64,000 nt of DNA, from positions 1-64,000 of the forward strand of contig CAJXTB010000013.1 of the NCBI GenBank assembly GCA_913061235.1, read 5' to 3'. The position numbers were made by a program, and so were the translations under genes. Below are positions 56,959 through 64,000 of this stretch, piece by piece. Numbering within the stretch: the stretch's first letter is position 1; each line of letters opens with the position of its first letter. The stretch comes from an uncultured Pseudomonadota bacterium (GTDB lineage: Bacteria > Myxococcota_A > UBA796 > GCA-2862545). The notes under the pieces were generated by a model that saw nothing but the letters and a program-made list of their open reading frames with translations, did not search any database and was not told where the DNA came from.

Positions 56959-59438
56959 TACCAATCTGCCCGGAAGCCGAGGACCGGGATGGTCGGTAGG
57001 CTGGTGATGGGGGTTTCTTCCGAGAAGTCGTAGTTCCAAGACATGACCTCTGGGTTCTGAGCGTTGGTGGCGTTCTGCAGGTCTAGGTACATGGAGAAGT
57101 CCCAGCGTGCGAAGGTCCACTGCTTATCTATCCGAGCGTCCAATGAAAAGAATCCCGGCAGTCTCGCTGAGTCGACCGGCCCGTAGATTGGCGTGAACTC
57201 GCGCTTGTCGAGGGAGTAGATGCGGTTGACGACAGGTGTGAACGGATTGCCGCTGCCGTAGCGAACGCGGCCGCCGATTCGCCACCCCTTACCGAGCTCT
57301 GTGGTACTGACTGCGGTGAGGACAATGGGCTGGTCGTAGCCGAACAACCGAGTGTCGTCTCCTGGGCGGTTGACTCGGGTGGAGCGCGAGACAGTCGCTG
57401 AGACCCATGCGGTGGTGGAGTCGGTGTCCATGCGCAGCTGCATCTCTGCGCCCAAGACCTGGCCGGTGCCGTCGTTGGCGTAGGGGTCAGTATCAAAGGG
57501 ACCAATGGGCGGCGGGCCGCTGAAAAAGCGGAAGGTGTCTTCTCGTCCTACGACAATGCCGTTGAGGCGGTTGTAGAAGGCGGTTGCGTCTAGGCTGAAG
57601 AAGGGACCGAGTGGCTGATTGACGCCAACGCTGCTCTGCCACGAGGACGCCGGGCGTAGGTTGGATTGAGAGCCAATCTCCGCCACTTGCCGTGTGGTGG
57701 GGAACTGGCTGTAGCGACCAAAGCTAGCGCGAAGGCCGGTGGCGCCCGCTTCGTAGCGGGCACCGATTCGAGGGTCGACGGCGATGGTACCGAAACCGTC
57801 CGACTGAATCAGTGGGTCAAAGCGCATGCCTGGACTGACGCGCAGGTTGCCGGTGACGAATGTGGGCTCGACGTACACAGCAGGATTGAAGCGCCATGTG
57901 ACTACCTCTTCCGTAGCCCCGAAGGCAGCGATGTCGTACAGCAGGGAGTCGCGCCGAACCTCTGAGTCCAGACCGAGAACCAGACGTCCGCCGCCGGTAA
58001 GTGGGCGAGAGATTTCGTGTCGCAAGCCGACTGCAAAGGCCTTCTCGAAGGCTTGTCCAGCAGGCCTAATCTCGAAGATTTCGGCTTCTGGACCGGCGAG
58101 CAAGGTGGTCTCAGCACGCCAGCCGTCGGCGGTGGTGCGCCTCCAAGACAGGCGTGCCTTCTGGAAGGTTGTGGCCAGCGAGATTCCGAACGCGTTCGGG
58201 TCGTCCTCTTCACCACCAATGATGCTGAAGCGGTCGTCGGAGAAGAAGACCAGGGCGTCTAGGGTGCCGTTGCTCTCGGTCTCATGGACCAGTCGAAGCT
58301 GGCCGTCGTAGTAGCGGGGGGCTTGGATGGTCGATGACCCGCCCTTGAGGATTGGATTGAGAATCGCATCGACCCACGAGCGCCGTCCTGAAATGGTCAG
58401 AGCGGTATTTTCACCGATCTTCTGTTCGTGGAAGATGGTGGCTTGGAAGACGTCTATCGACACGAATCCGTTCGTTTCTTCGGGCAGCACCGGGTCGAAG
58501 CGCAGGTCAACGCCGCCTCCGAGGATATTGCCGTATCTGGGCCCAAAGTTACCCGGGAAGAAGACGACTTCTTCGAGGCTGTCGCCCGCAACAACCGTAG
58601 AGAGGCCGGAGAAGTGGAAGACGATGGGGATGCGCACGCCGTCTACGTAGTAGGCGCTGTCTTCGGGGGAGGTTCCGCGAATGAGGAGCTGCCCGATGTT
58701 GAGCGGGGGCCGCGCGACGCCAGGGAGGTTCTGGATGGCCCGAACGACGTCTCCGCCGGTGCCTGGCAGGTAGCGAATCTCGTCTTGAGTCAGGGCGCGT
58801 TCGGTAATCTCCGGCGTGCGCCTTGGTGCTGAAACACGGATGACGAGGTCGGCGTCATCGGGCGTTTCTTCAATGATTACCGGACGGAACACGACCTCGG
58901 AGACTCGGCCAGAGACGATGTCGAGAGCCGCGGTCTCTTGTTCGTAGCCGGGGATGATGATGTCGATGGTCCAAGTCCCGTCTGCCAGTCCGGCGAAGGC
59001 GTAGTGGCCCTCTGCGTCGGTCAACGAGGTGCGGGTGGTGCCGTCCATGGAGGTGGCTCGAACGGTGACATCTTGCATTGGACCGTCTGGACCGAGCACG
59101 TCTCCTTGGGTGGACAGCAGAGGGGCTGTGTCGGGTGAGAAGACGTAGCGGTACTGGATTCGCGCGCCGGCCGCGTTGCCGTCGCCGTCCATGGCAGGGT
59201 TCCACGCGAAGTCGTACATGGCCGCGATGGCTGCCGAGTCGAAAGCGTCCCCGGCTGATTCAAGTACGACGACGTCGACCACCTGACCCGTAGCGTCCAC
59301 ATCTAGCTGAAGCAGCACGCTCGCAGACTCACCAGCTTCAAGGGCCTCTGCCGGGTAGACCGCGGGCACAGCGGCCTGCAGCGTGGGCAGGGTAGGCTCT
59401 GCGGCGAGAGCGAGTGCTGTGAGGAGTAGGCCGAGCAT
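56958..59438 (-). CDS. TonB-dependent receptor with N-terminal TonB_C-like domain
   Basis: 826 residues from the ATG at 59438, giving a signal peptide (LGLLLTALALAAEP). Domain order: TonB C-terminal-like domain at about 25-100 (VYPAEALEAGESASVLLQL, AAIAAMYDFAWNPAM), a carboxypeptidase-regulatory-like beta domain at about 105-185 (VRATSMDGTTRTSLTD, YAFAGLADGTWTI), plug at about 205-330 (LPGTGGDVVRAIQNLPGV, LLIRGTSPEDSAYYVDGV) and a 22-strand-type barrel to the end. Outer-membrane importer of an unknown substrate. The TonB-like domain on the receptor itself is unusual; it could stand in for or bind the TonB partner. Followed by the lipoprotein gene. Confidence 0.92.
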   Translation of the reverse strand: MLGLLLTALALAAEPTLPTLQAAVPAVYPAEALEAGESASVLLQLDVDATGQVVDVVVLESAGDAFDSAAIAAMYDFAWNPAMDGDGNAAGARIQYRYVFSPDTAPLLSTQGDVLGPDGPMQDVTVRATSMDGTTRTSLTDAEGHYAFAGLADGTWTIDIIIPGYEQETAALDIVSGRVSEVVFRPVIIEETPDDADLVIRVSAPRRTPEITERALTQDEIRYLPGTGGDVVRAIQNLPGVARPPLNIGQLLIRGTSPEDSAYYVDGVRIPIVFHFSGLSTVVAGDSLEEVVFFPGNFGPRYGNILGGGVDLRFDPVLPEETNGFVSIDVFQATIFHEQKIGENTALTISGRRSWVDAILNPILKGGSSTIQAPRYYDGQLRLVHETESNGTLDALVFFSDDRFSIIGGEEDDPNAFGISLATTFQKARLSWRRTTADGWRAETTLLAGPEAEIFEIRPAGQAFEKAFAVGLRHEISRPLTGGGRLVLGLDSEVRRDSLLYDIAAFGATEEVVTWRFNPAVYVEPTFVTGNLRVSPGMRFDPLIQSDGFGTIAVDPRIGARYEAGATGLRASFGRYSQFPTTRQVAEIGSQSNLRPASSWQSSVGVNQPLGPFFSLDATAFYNRLNGIVVGREDTFRFFSGPPPIGPFDTDPYANDGTGQVLGAEMQLRMDTDSTTAWVSATVSRSTRVNRPGDDTRLFGYDQPIVLTAVSTTELGKGWRIGGRVRYGSGNPFTPVVNRIYSLDKREFTPIYGPVDSARLPGFFSLDARIDKQWTFARWDFSMYLDLQNATNAQNPEVMSWNYDFSEETPITSLPTIPVLGFRADW

Positions 59439-59727
59439 GTTGGTGTCCAGTCCAAGGGTGTGCAAACCCTATACATCGTGCATTGCATCGGCAGATGTCG
59501 TAGTTGGTCTCTCATCGCATTTTGTCGAAGACCCTGTAGCCGTTATCGGGGTTGCGCACAGGTAATCACGCCTCAAGGCTGAAGGGGTTTTGTGCGATGG
59601 CCCGCGTCTTGGCGTAGACATAGATGTGCCGATCCAACGTTGGATTTCGTTCCGTTGCAGCCGCGCTGTTGCTGTCAGCGCGCCGCTCGGGCCCATCCGC
59701 GTCTACACCCAAACGGATGGTGCGGTC

Positions 59728-59826
59728 GTGAGACGAGGGCGCTTGCTCGGTTGGGCGGTTTTTCTATCCGTCACGCTCGCTGTGCATGCCGCGTTCGCAG
59801 CTGCCACCGGCTCAACTCCGGCGTAA
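59728..59826 (+). CDS. Possible small membrane peptide, 32 residues
   Basis: A GTG-started frame that encodes RRGRLLGWAVFLSVTLAVHA and a short tail, a basic start followed by one hydrophobic helix, as in small single-pass proteins. No good ribosome binding site; it could be chance in a GC-rich stretch. Kept as low confidence. Confidence 0.25.
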   Translation: MRRGRLLGWAVFLSVTLAVHAAFAAATGSTPA

Positions 59827-60029
59827 TTGTTACCGGTTGGATGGAAGGACCAAGCGGTGATCAGCGGTTCTTCTTGGTGTGGTTGTGACGTTCTTGGTGA
59901 ACTACTTGCTGTCCTGACGCTCTTGCCCAGTGGTGTTCTTCGCGCTGGCGTTCGCGAAGCGTATTTCTGATGAGAACTGACACGGCGGACAGGCCCCCCG
60001 ACGCGCTCCTGGAAATTCTGTGGCGGCAT

Positions 60030-60045
60030 TACCTACTAGTAGATA
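60030..60045. promoter_or_regulatory. TetR operator copy 1
   Basis: TACCTACTAGTAGATA, one mismatch from the perfect palindrome TACCTACTAGTAGGTA seen upstream of the SDR. It lies 10 bases before the TetR start at 60056, as expected for autoregulation. Confidence 0.75.
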
Positions 60046-60055
60046 GGTAGCGTTC

Positions 60056-60622
60056 ATGACACGAGTCGACCGAGCCGAACAAATACTGGAACATGCTCAG
60101 CGCATGGTCCAGGTCAGGGGATTCAACGCCTTTAGTTACGCGGATCTGGCGGAAGCCACGGGCATTCGAAAGGCGAGTATTCACTACCACTTCAAGACGA
60201 AAGCCCAGTTGGGGCTTGAGCTACTGGAACGCTACACCCGTGGGTTGATTGGGGCGTTGACTCAGCTGGACACGTTGCCATCAGCCTCAACGCGTTTGGA
60301 GGGCTTCATTGACGCCTACCGACAAACCCAAGTCAGTGGGGCGATTTGTCTGTGTGGGTCAATGGCGTCAGACGCGGAAACGCTGGACGACGCAACGCGT
60401 GAGGTCATTGGCAGGTACGTCCGTTTGAGTAGCGAGTGGGTTGAAAAGACGTTGGCAAAGGGCGTTGAAGACGGTGAATTCGCTCCGGGACGTTCTACGC
60501 AAGATGCAGCAGCGAGCCTCGTCTCTGCCCTACAGGGTGCGTTGGTCATGAGTAGGGCTACCGGTGATTTCGGCTCGTTAGACGCCGTGGAACGACGCTT
60601 CTTTGAGAGCTTTCGGGGCTGA
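60056..60622 (+). CDS. TetR family regulator, NemR/YcfQ-like
   Basis: 188 residues; ATG 10 bases after the operator copy. The N-terminal HTH is EQILEHAQRMVQVRGFNAFSYADLAEATGIRKASIHYHF (helices 1-3, with the recognition helix IRKASIHYHF), and the C-terminal ligand-binding half has the ICLCGSMASD stretch that matches the CLxGxLxxE position of TetR_C_6 proteins such as NemR, where a Cys there senses electrophiles (inference). Likely represses itself and the downstream SDR through the shared palindrome. The operator copies are 16 bp and present only in these two places in the window. Confidence 0.92.
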   Translation: MTRVDRAEQILEHAQRMVQVRGFNAFSYADLAEATGIRKASIHYHFKTKAQLGLELLERYTRGLIGALTQLDTLPSASTRLEGFIDAYRQTQVSGAICLCGSMASDAETLDDATREVIGRYVRLSSEWVEKTLAKGVEDGEFAPGRSTQDAAASLVSALQGALVMSRATGDFGSLDAVERRFFESFRG

Positions 60623-60686
60623 ATACACATTGAGTTCAGAACAGAAGACGGTTTCGTCTTCATGGTTAAGTGTTGAGTAAACAGTC

Positions 60687-60702
60687 TACCTACTAGTAGG
60701 TA
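60687..60702. promoter_or_regulatory. TetR operator copy 2
   Basis: TACCTACTAGTAGGTA, a perfect 16-bp palindrome, ends 13 bases before the SDR ATG at 60715 and probably overlaps its promoter. Same sequence as copy 1 bar one base. Confidence 0.8.
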
Positions 60703-60714
60703 AGAGGAGTAGTC

Positions 60715-61464
60715 ATGAGTGAGATTCTAATCATTGGTGCGTCGAGCGGAATGGGTCTAGCTGCTGCAAAGCAGCTTGCAGCACAGGGGGACAGTGTTCA
60801 CTTGGTTGCTCGTGACACCCCGCGCCTGGCTGAGGCATTGGCCGCTGTTAGCGCGGTAGGGACAGCTCGTGCGACCGCGGTGGATCTGTACGACGCAGAC
60901 GCCGTGGCAACGTTCTCTGACTCGCTTCGTGCTGGACCTGCCATTGGTGGGCTGGTCAACGCAGCTGGCCGTTTTGCCCCAAAGCCGTTCTTGGAACATA
61001 CGCTGGCGGACTACGACGGCTACCACGACCTCAACCGCTCCACGTTCGTGCTGACCCAAGCGGTCGCGCAGAACATGGCGGCTAACGGCGGAGGGGCCAT
61101 CGTCAATGTGGGCTCGATGTGGGCCAAGCAAGCTATTGCGGCCACGCCTTCGTCTGCCTACTCGATGGCAAAAGCCGGTCTGCACGCCCTGACTCAGCAC
61201 TTGGCACTGGAACTCGCAAGCTCGGGAATTCGGGTCAACGCGGTGTCTCCCGCGGTCGTTGAGACGCCAATTTACGAAGCCTTCATCCCGAAGGAGAGCG
61301 TTGCTGAGGCGCTGCAAGGCTTCAACGCGTTCCATCCCATCGGCCGAATCGGACAGCCAGAAGACGTGGCATCTAGCATCACGTTTCTGCTCTCTCCGTC
61401 GTCGAGCTGGGTCACCGGTGCGGTGTGGGATGTGGACGGCGGTGTGATGGCCGGCCGCAACTAG
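60715..61464 (+). CDS. SDR family oxidoreductase, TetR-regulated
   Basis: 249 residues with AAGAGGAG before the ATG. Classical SDR motifs: [16 protein letters not shown] (cofactor loop, TGxxxGxG-like), [11 protein letters not shown], catalytic Ser in [14 protein letters not shown] (Tyr-x3-Lys) and [15 protein letters not shown]. An NAD(P)H-dependent reductase, perhaps of a reactive aldehyde or quinone given the NemR-like regulator. The two genes form a regulator-target pair: 92 bases apart and sharing the operator. Confidence 0.93.
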   Translation: MSEILIIGASSGMGLAAAKQLAAQGDSVHLVARDTPRLAEALAAVSAVGTARATAVDLYDADAVATFSDSLRAGPAIGGLVNAAGRFAPKPFLEHTLADYDGYHDLNRSTFVLTQAVAQNMAANGGGAIVNVGSMWAKQAIAATPSSAYSMAKAGLHALTQHLALELASSGIRVNAVSPAVVETPIYEAFIPKESVAEALQGFNAFHPIGRIGQPEDVASSITFLLSPSSSWVTGAVWDVDGGVMAGRN

Positions 61465-61489
61465 CGAAGTGGTGTGGGCGGGCCGATGC

Positions 61490-61541
61490 TTGACGCTCCG
61501 GTCTGGCGCGCATACATCCAACCTGTCCCGGCAACGGGACA
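61490..61541 (+). promoter_or_regulatory. Candidate tmRNA promoter and leader hairpin
   Basis: TTGACG (61490-61495), 17 bases and TACATC (61513-61518), then a perfect 7-bp hairpin TGTCCCG/CGGGACA with a GCAA tetraloop at 61524-61541 (a GNRA loop). The mature 5' end at 61564 would be made by RNase P. The hairpin could instead end the SDR transcript; no T-run follows. Confidence 0.5.
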
Positions 61542-61563
61542 CTTGAAAACGCTAGATGGATAT

Positions 61564-61961
61564 GGGGGCGCCATGGTTTCGACAGGGTAGCGGTAGGTCG
61601 GAACTGCGTGCCGAGGTTGTGTGTTACCTCGTTAAACAACATGCAAAACAAAGTTAATTGCCAACAATAACAATAACTTCGCAGTTGCAGCCGTCGCGTA
61701 AGTGACCCTGTGTGGCCGAGAGGCCGCTGCTGTCCGAACGAACCGTTGCCAGAGGCATCGTTTGGGCACGTATTTATCTGGATAGTCCTGAAGGAGGAGC
61801 GTTAGGCGCTGACCTGGGGACGATAAATAACCCTTAAAGTCCTAAACGAGCCCAATGTTCGTATTGCCTTCAGGGCGGACTGGGCATGAATTCTGAAGGA
61901 TACGCACGTAGACGTTTTAGCTGAGTTGCTTTGGACGTGGGTTCGATTCCCACCGCCTCCA
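61564..61961 (+). ncRNA. ssrA: tmRNA (ssrA)
   Basis: Classic one-piece tmRNA of ~398 bases. The 5' end GGGGGCG pairs with the 3' CGCCTCC (61954-61960) to form the acceptor stem with the alanine-identity G3-U70 wobble; GGTTTCGAC and the T-arm GTGGGTTCGATTCCCAC (61937-61953) complete the tRNA-like part; A61961 is the discriminator and CCA seems not encoded (CCC follows). The tag ORF starts at GCC (61660). It rescues stalled ribosomes with SmpB. Codons give A-N-N-N-N-N-F-A-V-A-A-V-A then TAA. Confidence 0.97.
61660..61701 (+). other. tmRNA tag-peptide reading frame
   Basis: Resume codon GCC at 61660-61662 followed by AAC AAT AAC AAT AAC TTC GCA GTT GCA GCC GTC GCG and TAA at 61699-61701. The encoded tag (13 residues) ends in A-V-A instead of the usual L-A-A or V-A-A. 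Confidence 0.85.
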
Positions 61962-62397
61962 CCCATCCAGGTTTCCGCATTGCGACGCGATATGCGGCCC
62001 GATGCTTCGTCGCTGCGCCCCTTGCGTACAGGAGTACGCTTCGGGGGCTTGCTCCTCGCCTCGAACCCCATCTCCCGCCGCACTGCTCCATCATGGGTGT
62101 AGCTGAGTCTTGCGAGGCGCTTTGCGCTCGCGTTTGGGTCTTGCGAGGCGCTTTGCGCTCGCGTTTCAGGGCCTGGCTCCGTGCTTTGCACGGTCTGGGC
62201 TTCCTCACTGACCGTCAGGCAGACCATTCAATTCGGACTCGGCTGGTGCCGGCGCTTGCCCTGACCCTCCACCCGCCAGGACTGCCCGCAGTGGAAACAA
62301 CGGCTGCGGTGTCGCTGCGGACCCCCGTCAGATCAGCGACCGATGCCCAGTGAGGGGGCGCCCAGTACGAAGCTGTACCAACAACCCAGGACGTCCC
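61962..62397. other. Region downstream of tmRNA
   Basis: 436 bases without a supported gene. It carries the two 29-bp repeats (62107-62166) and GC-rich stretches with hairpin potential near 62030-62060. No integrase, attachment-site duplication of the tmRNA 3' end or tRNA is visible. Confidence 0.5.
62107..62166. repeat. Two 29-bp direct repeats with hairpin potential
   Basis: The 29-base unit starting GTCTTGCGAGGCGC occurs at 62107-62135 and 62138-62166 with only two bases between the copies (period 31). Each copy contains GCGAG-GCGC-TTT-GCGC-TCGC, able to form a hairpin with one bulge. Only two copies, so not a CRISPR. May be a terminator pair or a small repetitive element. Confidence 0.75.
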
Positions 62398-63924
62398 ATG
62401 CTTCGCTCTTCGCTCCTCACTGTTCTTGCCGCACTCCTGCTGGTGCCTGCAGACGCCCTGGTGACGTCGCTGACATCTGCCGCTGCCCCAGGTCTCCTCT
62501 CCACGGCTCAAGCTGCGGACTTCACGGGAAGAATCCGCAACGTCAGAATCAAGAAGAAGCGCGTTGGAAGTGGATTTCGCGTGGTCACTCAGACCGCGGG
62601 TGAGTTCGCCGGTGTGGCCAGCGTGCAGACCATTGTGCGCGTGTCTGGGGCCTCCGATGACGTGCTGGACGAACTCACAGCGCAGTCCCACGCAAACACA
62701 CGGGTCGTTGGGTTCGGACCGGACGAGAGCGGCCTCTCCGATGGTGATACCGTCACTATCTTGCTCAGCAATGACCCCGATGACGACTTTGATTGGGACG
62801 ATGCAGACGATGGCTACACTACCGAAGAGCGCTCGCGCCTAGAGTTGGTCTACGACGGCGACTTGGGCGAAGCGCGGGGAGAAGCGGGTCAGCGGGTCCG
62901 CGTTCGGGTGAACAATCGCGGCGCGCTGCGCGTGGTGCTGACCAACGATGATGGCAGTTGGGACCCGCAGAGTGTCGCGAGCATTGGCTATCTGCTGGAA
63001 GGCCAGGCCGGAATTGGGGTGACCATCGACGAGGTCCGCCAGCGCTGGGTGACCGACGTCCAGGCCGACCTGACCGACTACGATGTGGTGAGTGTGGAGA
63101 CGACGCTGCTCGATGCACAGGGCGGCATTGTGGACACGCTGCTGGAGACGTCGTCTCTGACGGGTCTGCCGGCGCCTGGACTCGATTCGATTGCCGTTCG
63201 GGAGAACCGACGCGGCGAAGCAAAGCTGGTGACGTGGACAACGTCAGAAGGTGGGCCGGCTAGCCTTAGCGTGGAGCTCACAGATGCTGAGACGGGGGAG
63301 ACAACGGTGTCTGCGGTGGACAGCACTCCTGCGTTTACCGAGCGCACCTACACCTACGAGGGCCTTGAGTTTGACCCTGGCGAGAGCCCGACGGACTACG
63401 TCTACCTGTGCCTCATCGACATGATTAGCGCAGAGGGAGACCCCGTCGGCGAGCAATACGAGGTGGAACTCACTGTGCCGGTCTTGGCAGAAGGCGAAGA
63501 GTTCGCAGTCGACGTGGCCTCCTTCGCAGACGGCACTGGCTCGGTCAGCTTCCTCAACACAGGTGACGGCCTGCACGTGGTCGGCGCACTCTGGAATGAC
63601 GAAGCTGCACAAGCAGAGTCGTTCAACCTCATCTTCGAAGAGCCCTTTGAGGGACCGGCTCCGCTTGAGACGGAGGTCAATGTGCAGCTCGTGAGCCAGT
63701 TCGACAAGTGGGTCCAGACGGGAGCTGTTGCGCAAGTGGGGGCCTACAGTCTGACCGCCTCGCTCACCACGAGCGACGGTGAAGTACTGGATACGATGCG
63801 CGCTTCCGGCAGTGGCACCGGTTCGGTCAAAGAAGGCGAGATTGTCGCTGGAACGGTCGTGACTATTGGCGACAAGGAAGTCATTCTCAACATCGGCTTC
63901 AAGTCAGAGGGGAGCGGTTCGTAG
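62398..63924 (+). CDS. Secreted beta-rich hypothetical protein
   Basis: 508 residues from the ATG at 62398; signal peptide with hydrophobic core VLAALLLVPA, cut near AQAAD. Not recognised. The mature chain is acidic and beta-rich throughout; the first domain begins DFTGRIRNVRIKKKR, GYLLEGQAGIGVTIDE is in the middle, and IAVRENRRGEAKLVTW followed by GGPASLSVELTDAETG may be an Ig-like module. It has a single Cys (VYLCLID). Probably outer membrane or extracellular. No partner gene is close; the window ends 76 bases after the stop. Confidence 0.78.
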   Translation: MLRSSLLTVLAALLLVPADALVTSLTSAAAPGLLSTAQAADFTGRIRNVRIKKKRVGSGFRVVTQTAGEFAGVASVQTIVRVSGASDDVLDELTAQSHANTRVVGFGPDESGLSDGDTVTILLSNDPDDDFDWDDADDGYTTEERSRLELVYDGDLGEARGEAGQRVRVRVNNRGALRVVLTNDDGSWDPQSVASIGYLLEGQAGIGVTIDEVRQRWVTDVQADLTDYDVVSVETTLLDAQGGIVDTLLETSSLTGLPAPGLDSIAVRENRRGEAKLVTWTTSEGGPASLSVELTDAETGETTVSAVDSTPAFTERTYTYEGLEFDPGESPTDYVYLCLIDMISAEGDPVGEQYEVELTVPVLAEGEEFAVDVASFADGTGSVSFLNTGDGLHVVGALWNDEAAQAESFNLIFEEPFEGPAPLETEVNVQLVSQFDKWVQTGAVAQVGAYSLTASLTTSDGEVLDTMRASGSGTGSVKEGEIVAGTVVTIGDKEVILNIGFKSEGSGS

Positions 63925-64000
63925 CTTTGGGGCTCGCTTGCGTTGGAGGTAGTCAGGGCAGCGAGCCTGGCCGGAATGGGTCAGGAGGTCAACGTCCGCG
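63925..64000. other. Right edge, nothing seen
   Basis: 76 bases after the last stop; too short to call a feature. The run starting TTGGGGCTCGCTTGCG has no hairpin with a T-run. Confidence 0.4.

Larger units (their letters stand above)
59439..60055. other. Long intergenic region between divergent genes
   Basis: 617 bases between the TonB-receptor start and the TetR gene. It holds a possible 32-codon ORF at 59728-59826 and the TetR operator at 60030-60045. I find no tRNA, strong hairpin or other clear element; the receptor's promoter must be in 59440-59560 but no consensus match is convincing. Confidence 0.5.

Noticed and set aside
59592-59888. 98-residue Arg/Cys-rich ORF in the long intergenic region
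   Set aside because: Composition atypical for proteins of this genome and no start signal.
61663-61677. CAACAATAACAATAAC microsatellite
   Set aside because: Part of the tmRNA tag codons.
61937-61953. tRNA-like T-arm suggesting a separate tRNA
   Set aside because: It pairs with the 5' end 380 bases upstream as the tmRNA tRNA-like domain; no anticodon arm nearby.
61802-62227. Minus-strand 141-residue ORF over tmRNA
   Set aside because: Reads through the tmRNA and the 29-bp repeats; a common false ORF.

Overview
The window reads as chromosomal DNA from a Myxococcota-type (former Deltaproteobacteria) bacterium. Four things suggest this. Two secreted proteins end in a MYXO-CTERM-like tail (Cys, hydrophobic helix, Arg cluster). 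There are MopE-like and thrombospondin-type-3 calcium-binding repeats. A Ser/Thr kinase is fused to an AAA/TPR module. There is an unusually large set of secreted proteins and lipoproteins, several tethered by Asp-Thr/Asp-Ser linkers. Nearly every gene has a recognisable ribosome binding site, and adjacent genes often overlap by ATGA, GTGA or TAATG. I found no insertion sequence, integrase, CRISPR array, rRNA or tRNA; the only structural RNAs are a tmRNA and a cobalamin riboswitch.

Layout. 1-8145 (minus): a partial large protein at the left edge behind a candidate sigma-54 promoter with an enhancer-like palindrome cluster; a von Willebrand A lipoprotein; then a tightly coupled set (YwqK-repeat lipoprotein, GNAT, methyltransferase, sulfotransferase, glycosyltransferase) that looks like surface glycan or small-molecule decoration. 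8255-18852: two tandem amidohydrolases (the second apparently without its metal ligands), a tiny HTH protein, a DUF805 protein, an acyltransferase-3 membrane protein, the P-protein of phenylalanine synthesis, an ADP-ribosylglycohydrolase, a radical SAM protein and a Cys-rich repeat protein. 19078-37661: mostly envelope proteins, among them TSP3, MopE/PKD, DUF4476, IPT/TIG and TonB-like proteins and two hydrolase lipoproteins, plus an AlkB-like dioxygenase, a membrane hydroxylase with a double operator and a fused hydantoinase/oxoprolinase. 37768-48875: an SDR, an SRAP (YedK) protein, the cobalamin riboswitch with two lipoproteins, the kinase, an amidase, small membrane proteins and a secreted protein with 24-residue repeats.

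48872-53938 is the most interesting block: a candidate, apparently undescribed RiPP-type operon. A sigma-70-like promoter leads into two related small proteins with repeated GPCLS/GPCLD units between a conserved N-terminal and C-terminal segment. These are followed at once by a SPASM radical SAM protein and, overlapping it, a 987-residue protein that joins a B12-binding-like domain, a radical SAM domain, a protein-isoaspartate-methyltransferase-like domain and a C-terminal HExxH region.

53965-64000: an LPLAT-type acyltransferase, a metallo-beta-lactamase-fold protein, a TonB-dependent receptor with its own TonB-C-like domain plus a partner lipoprotein, a TetR/SDR pair sharing a palindromic operator, the tmRNA with an unusual tag ending, a pair of 29-bp direct repeats and a secreted protein. 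All functions are read by eye from motifs; no database search was possible.
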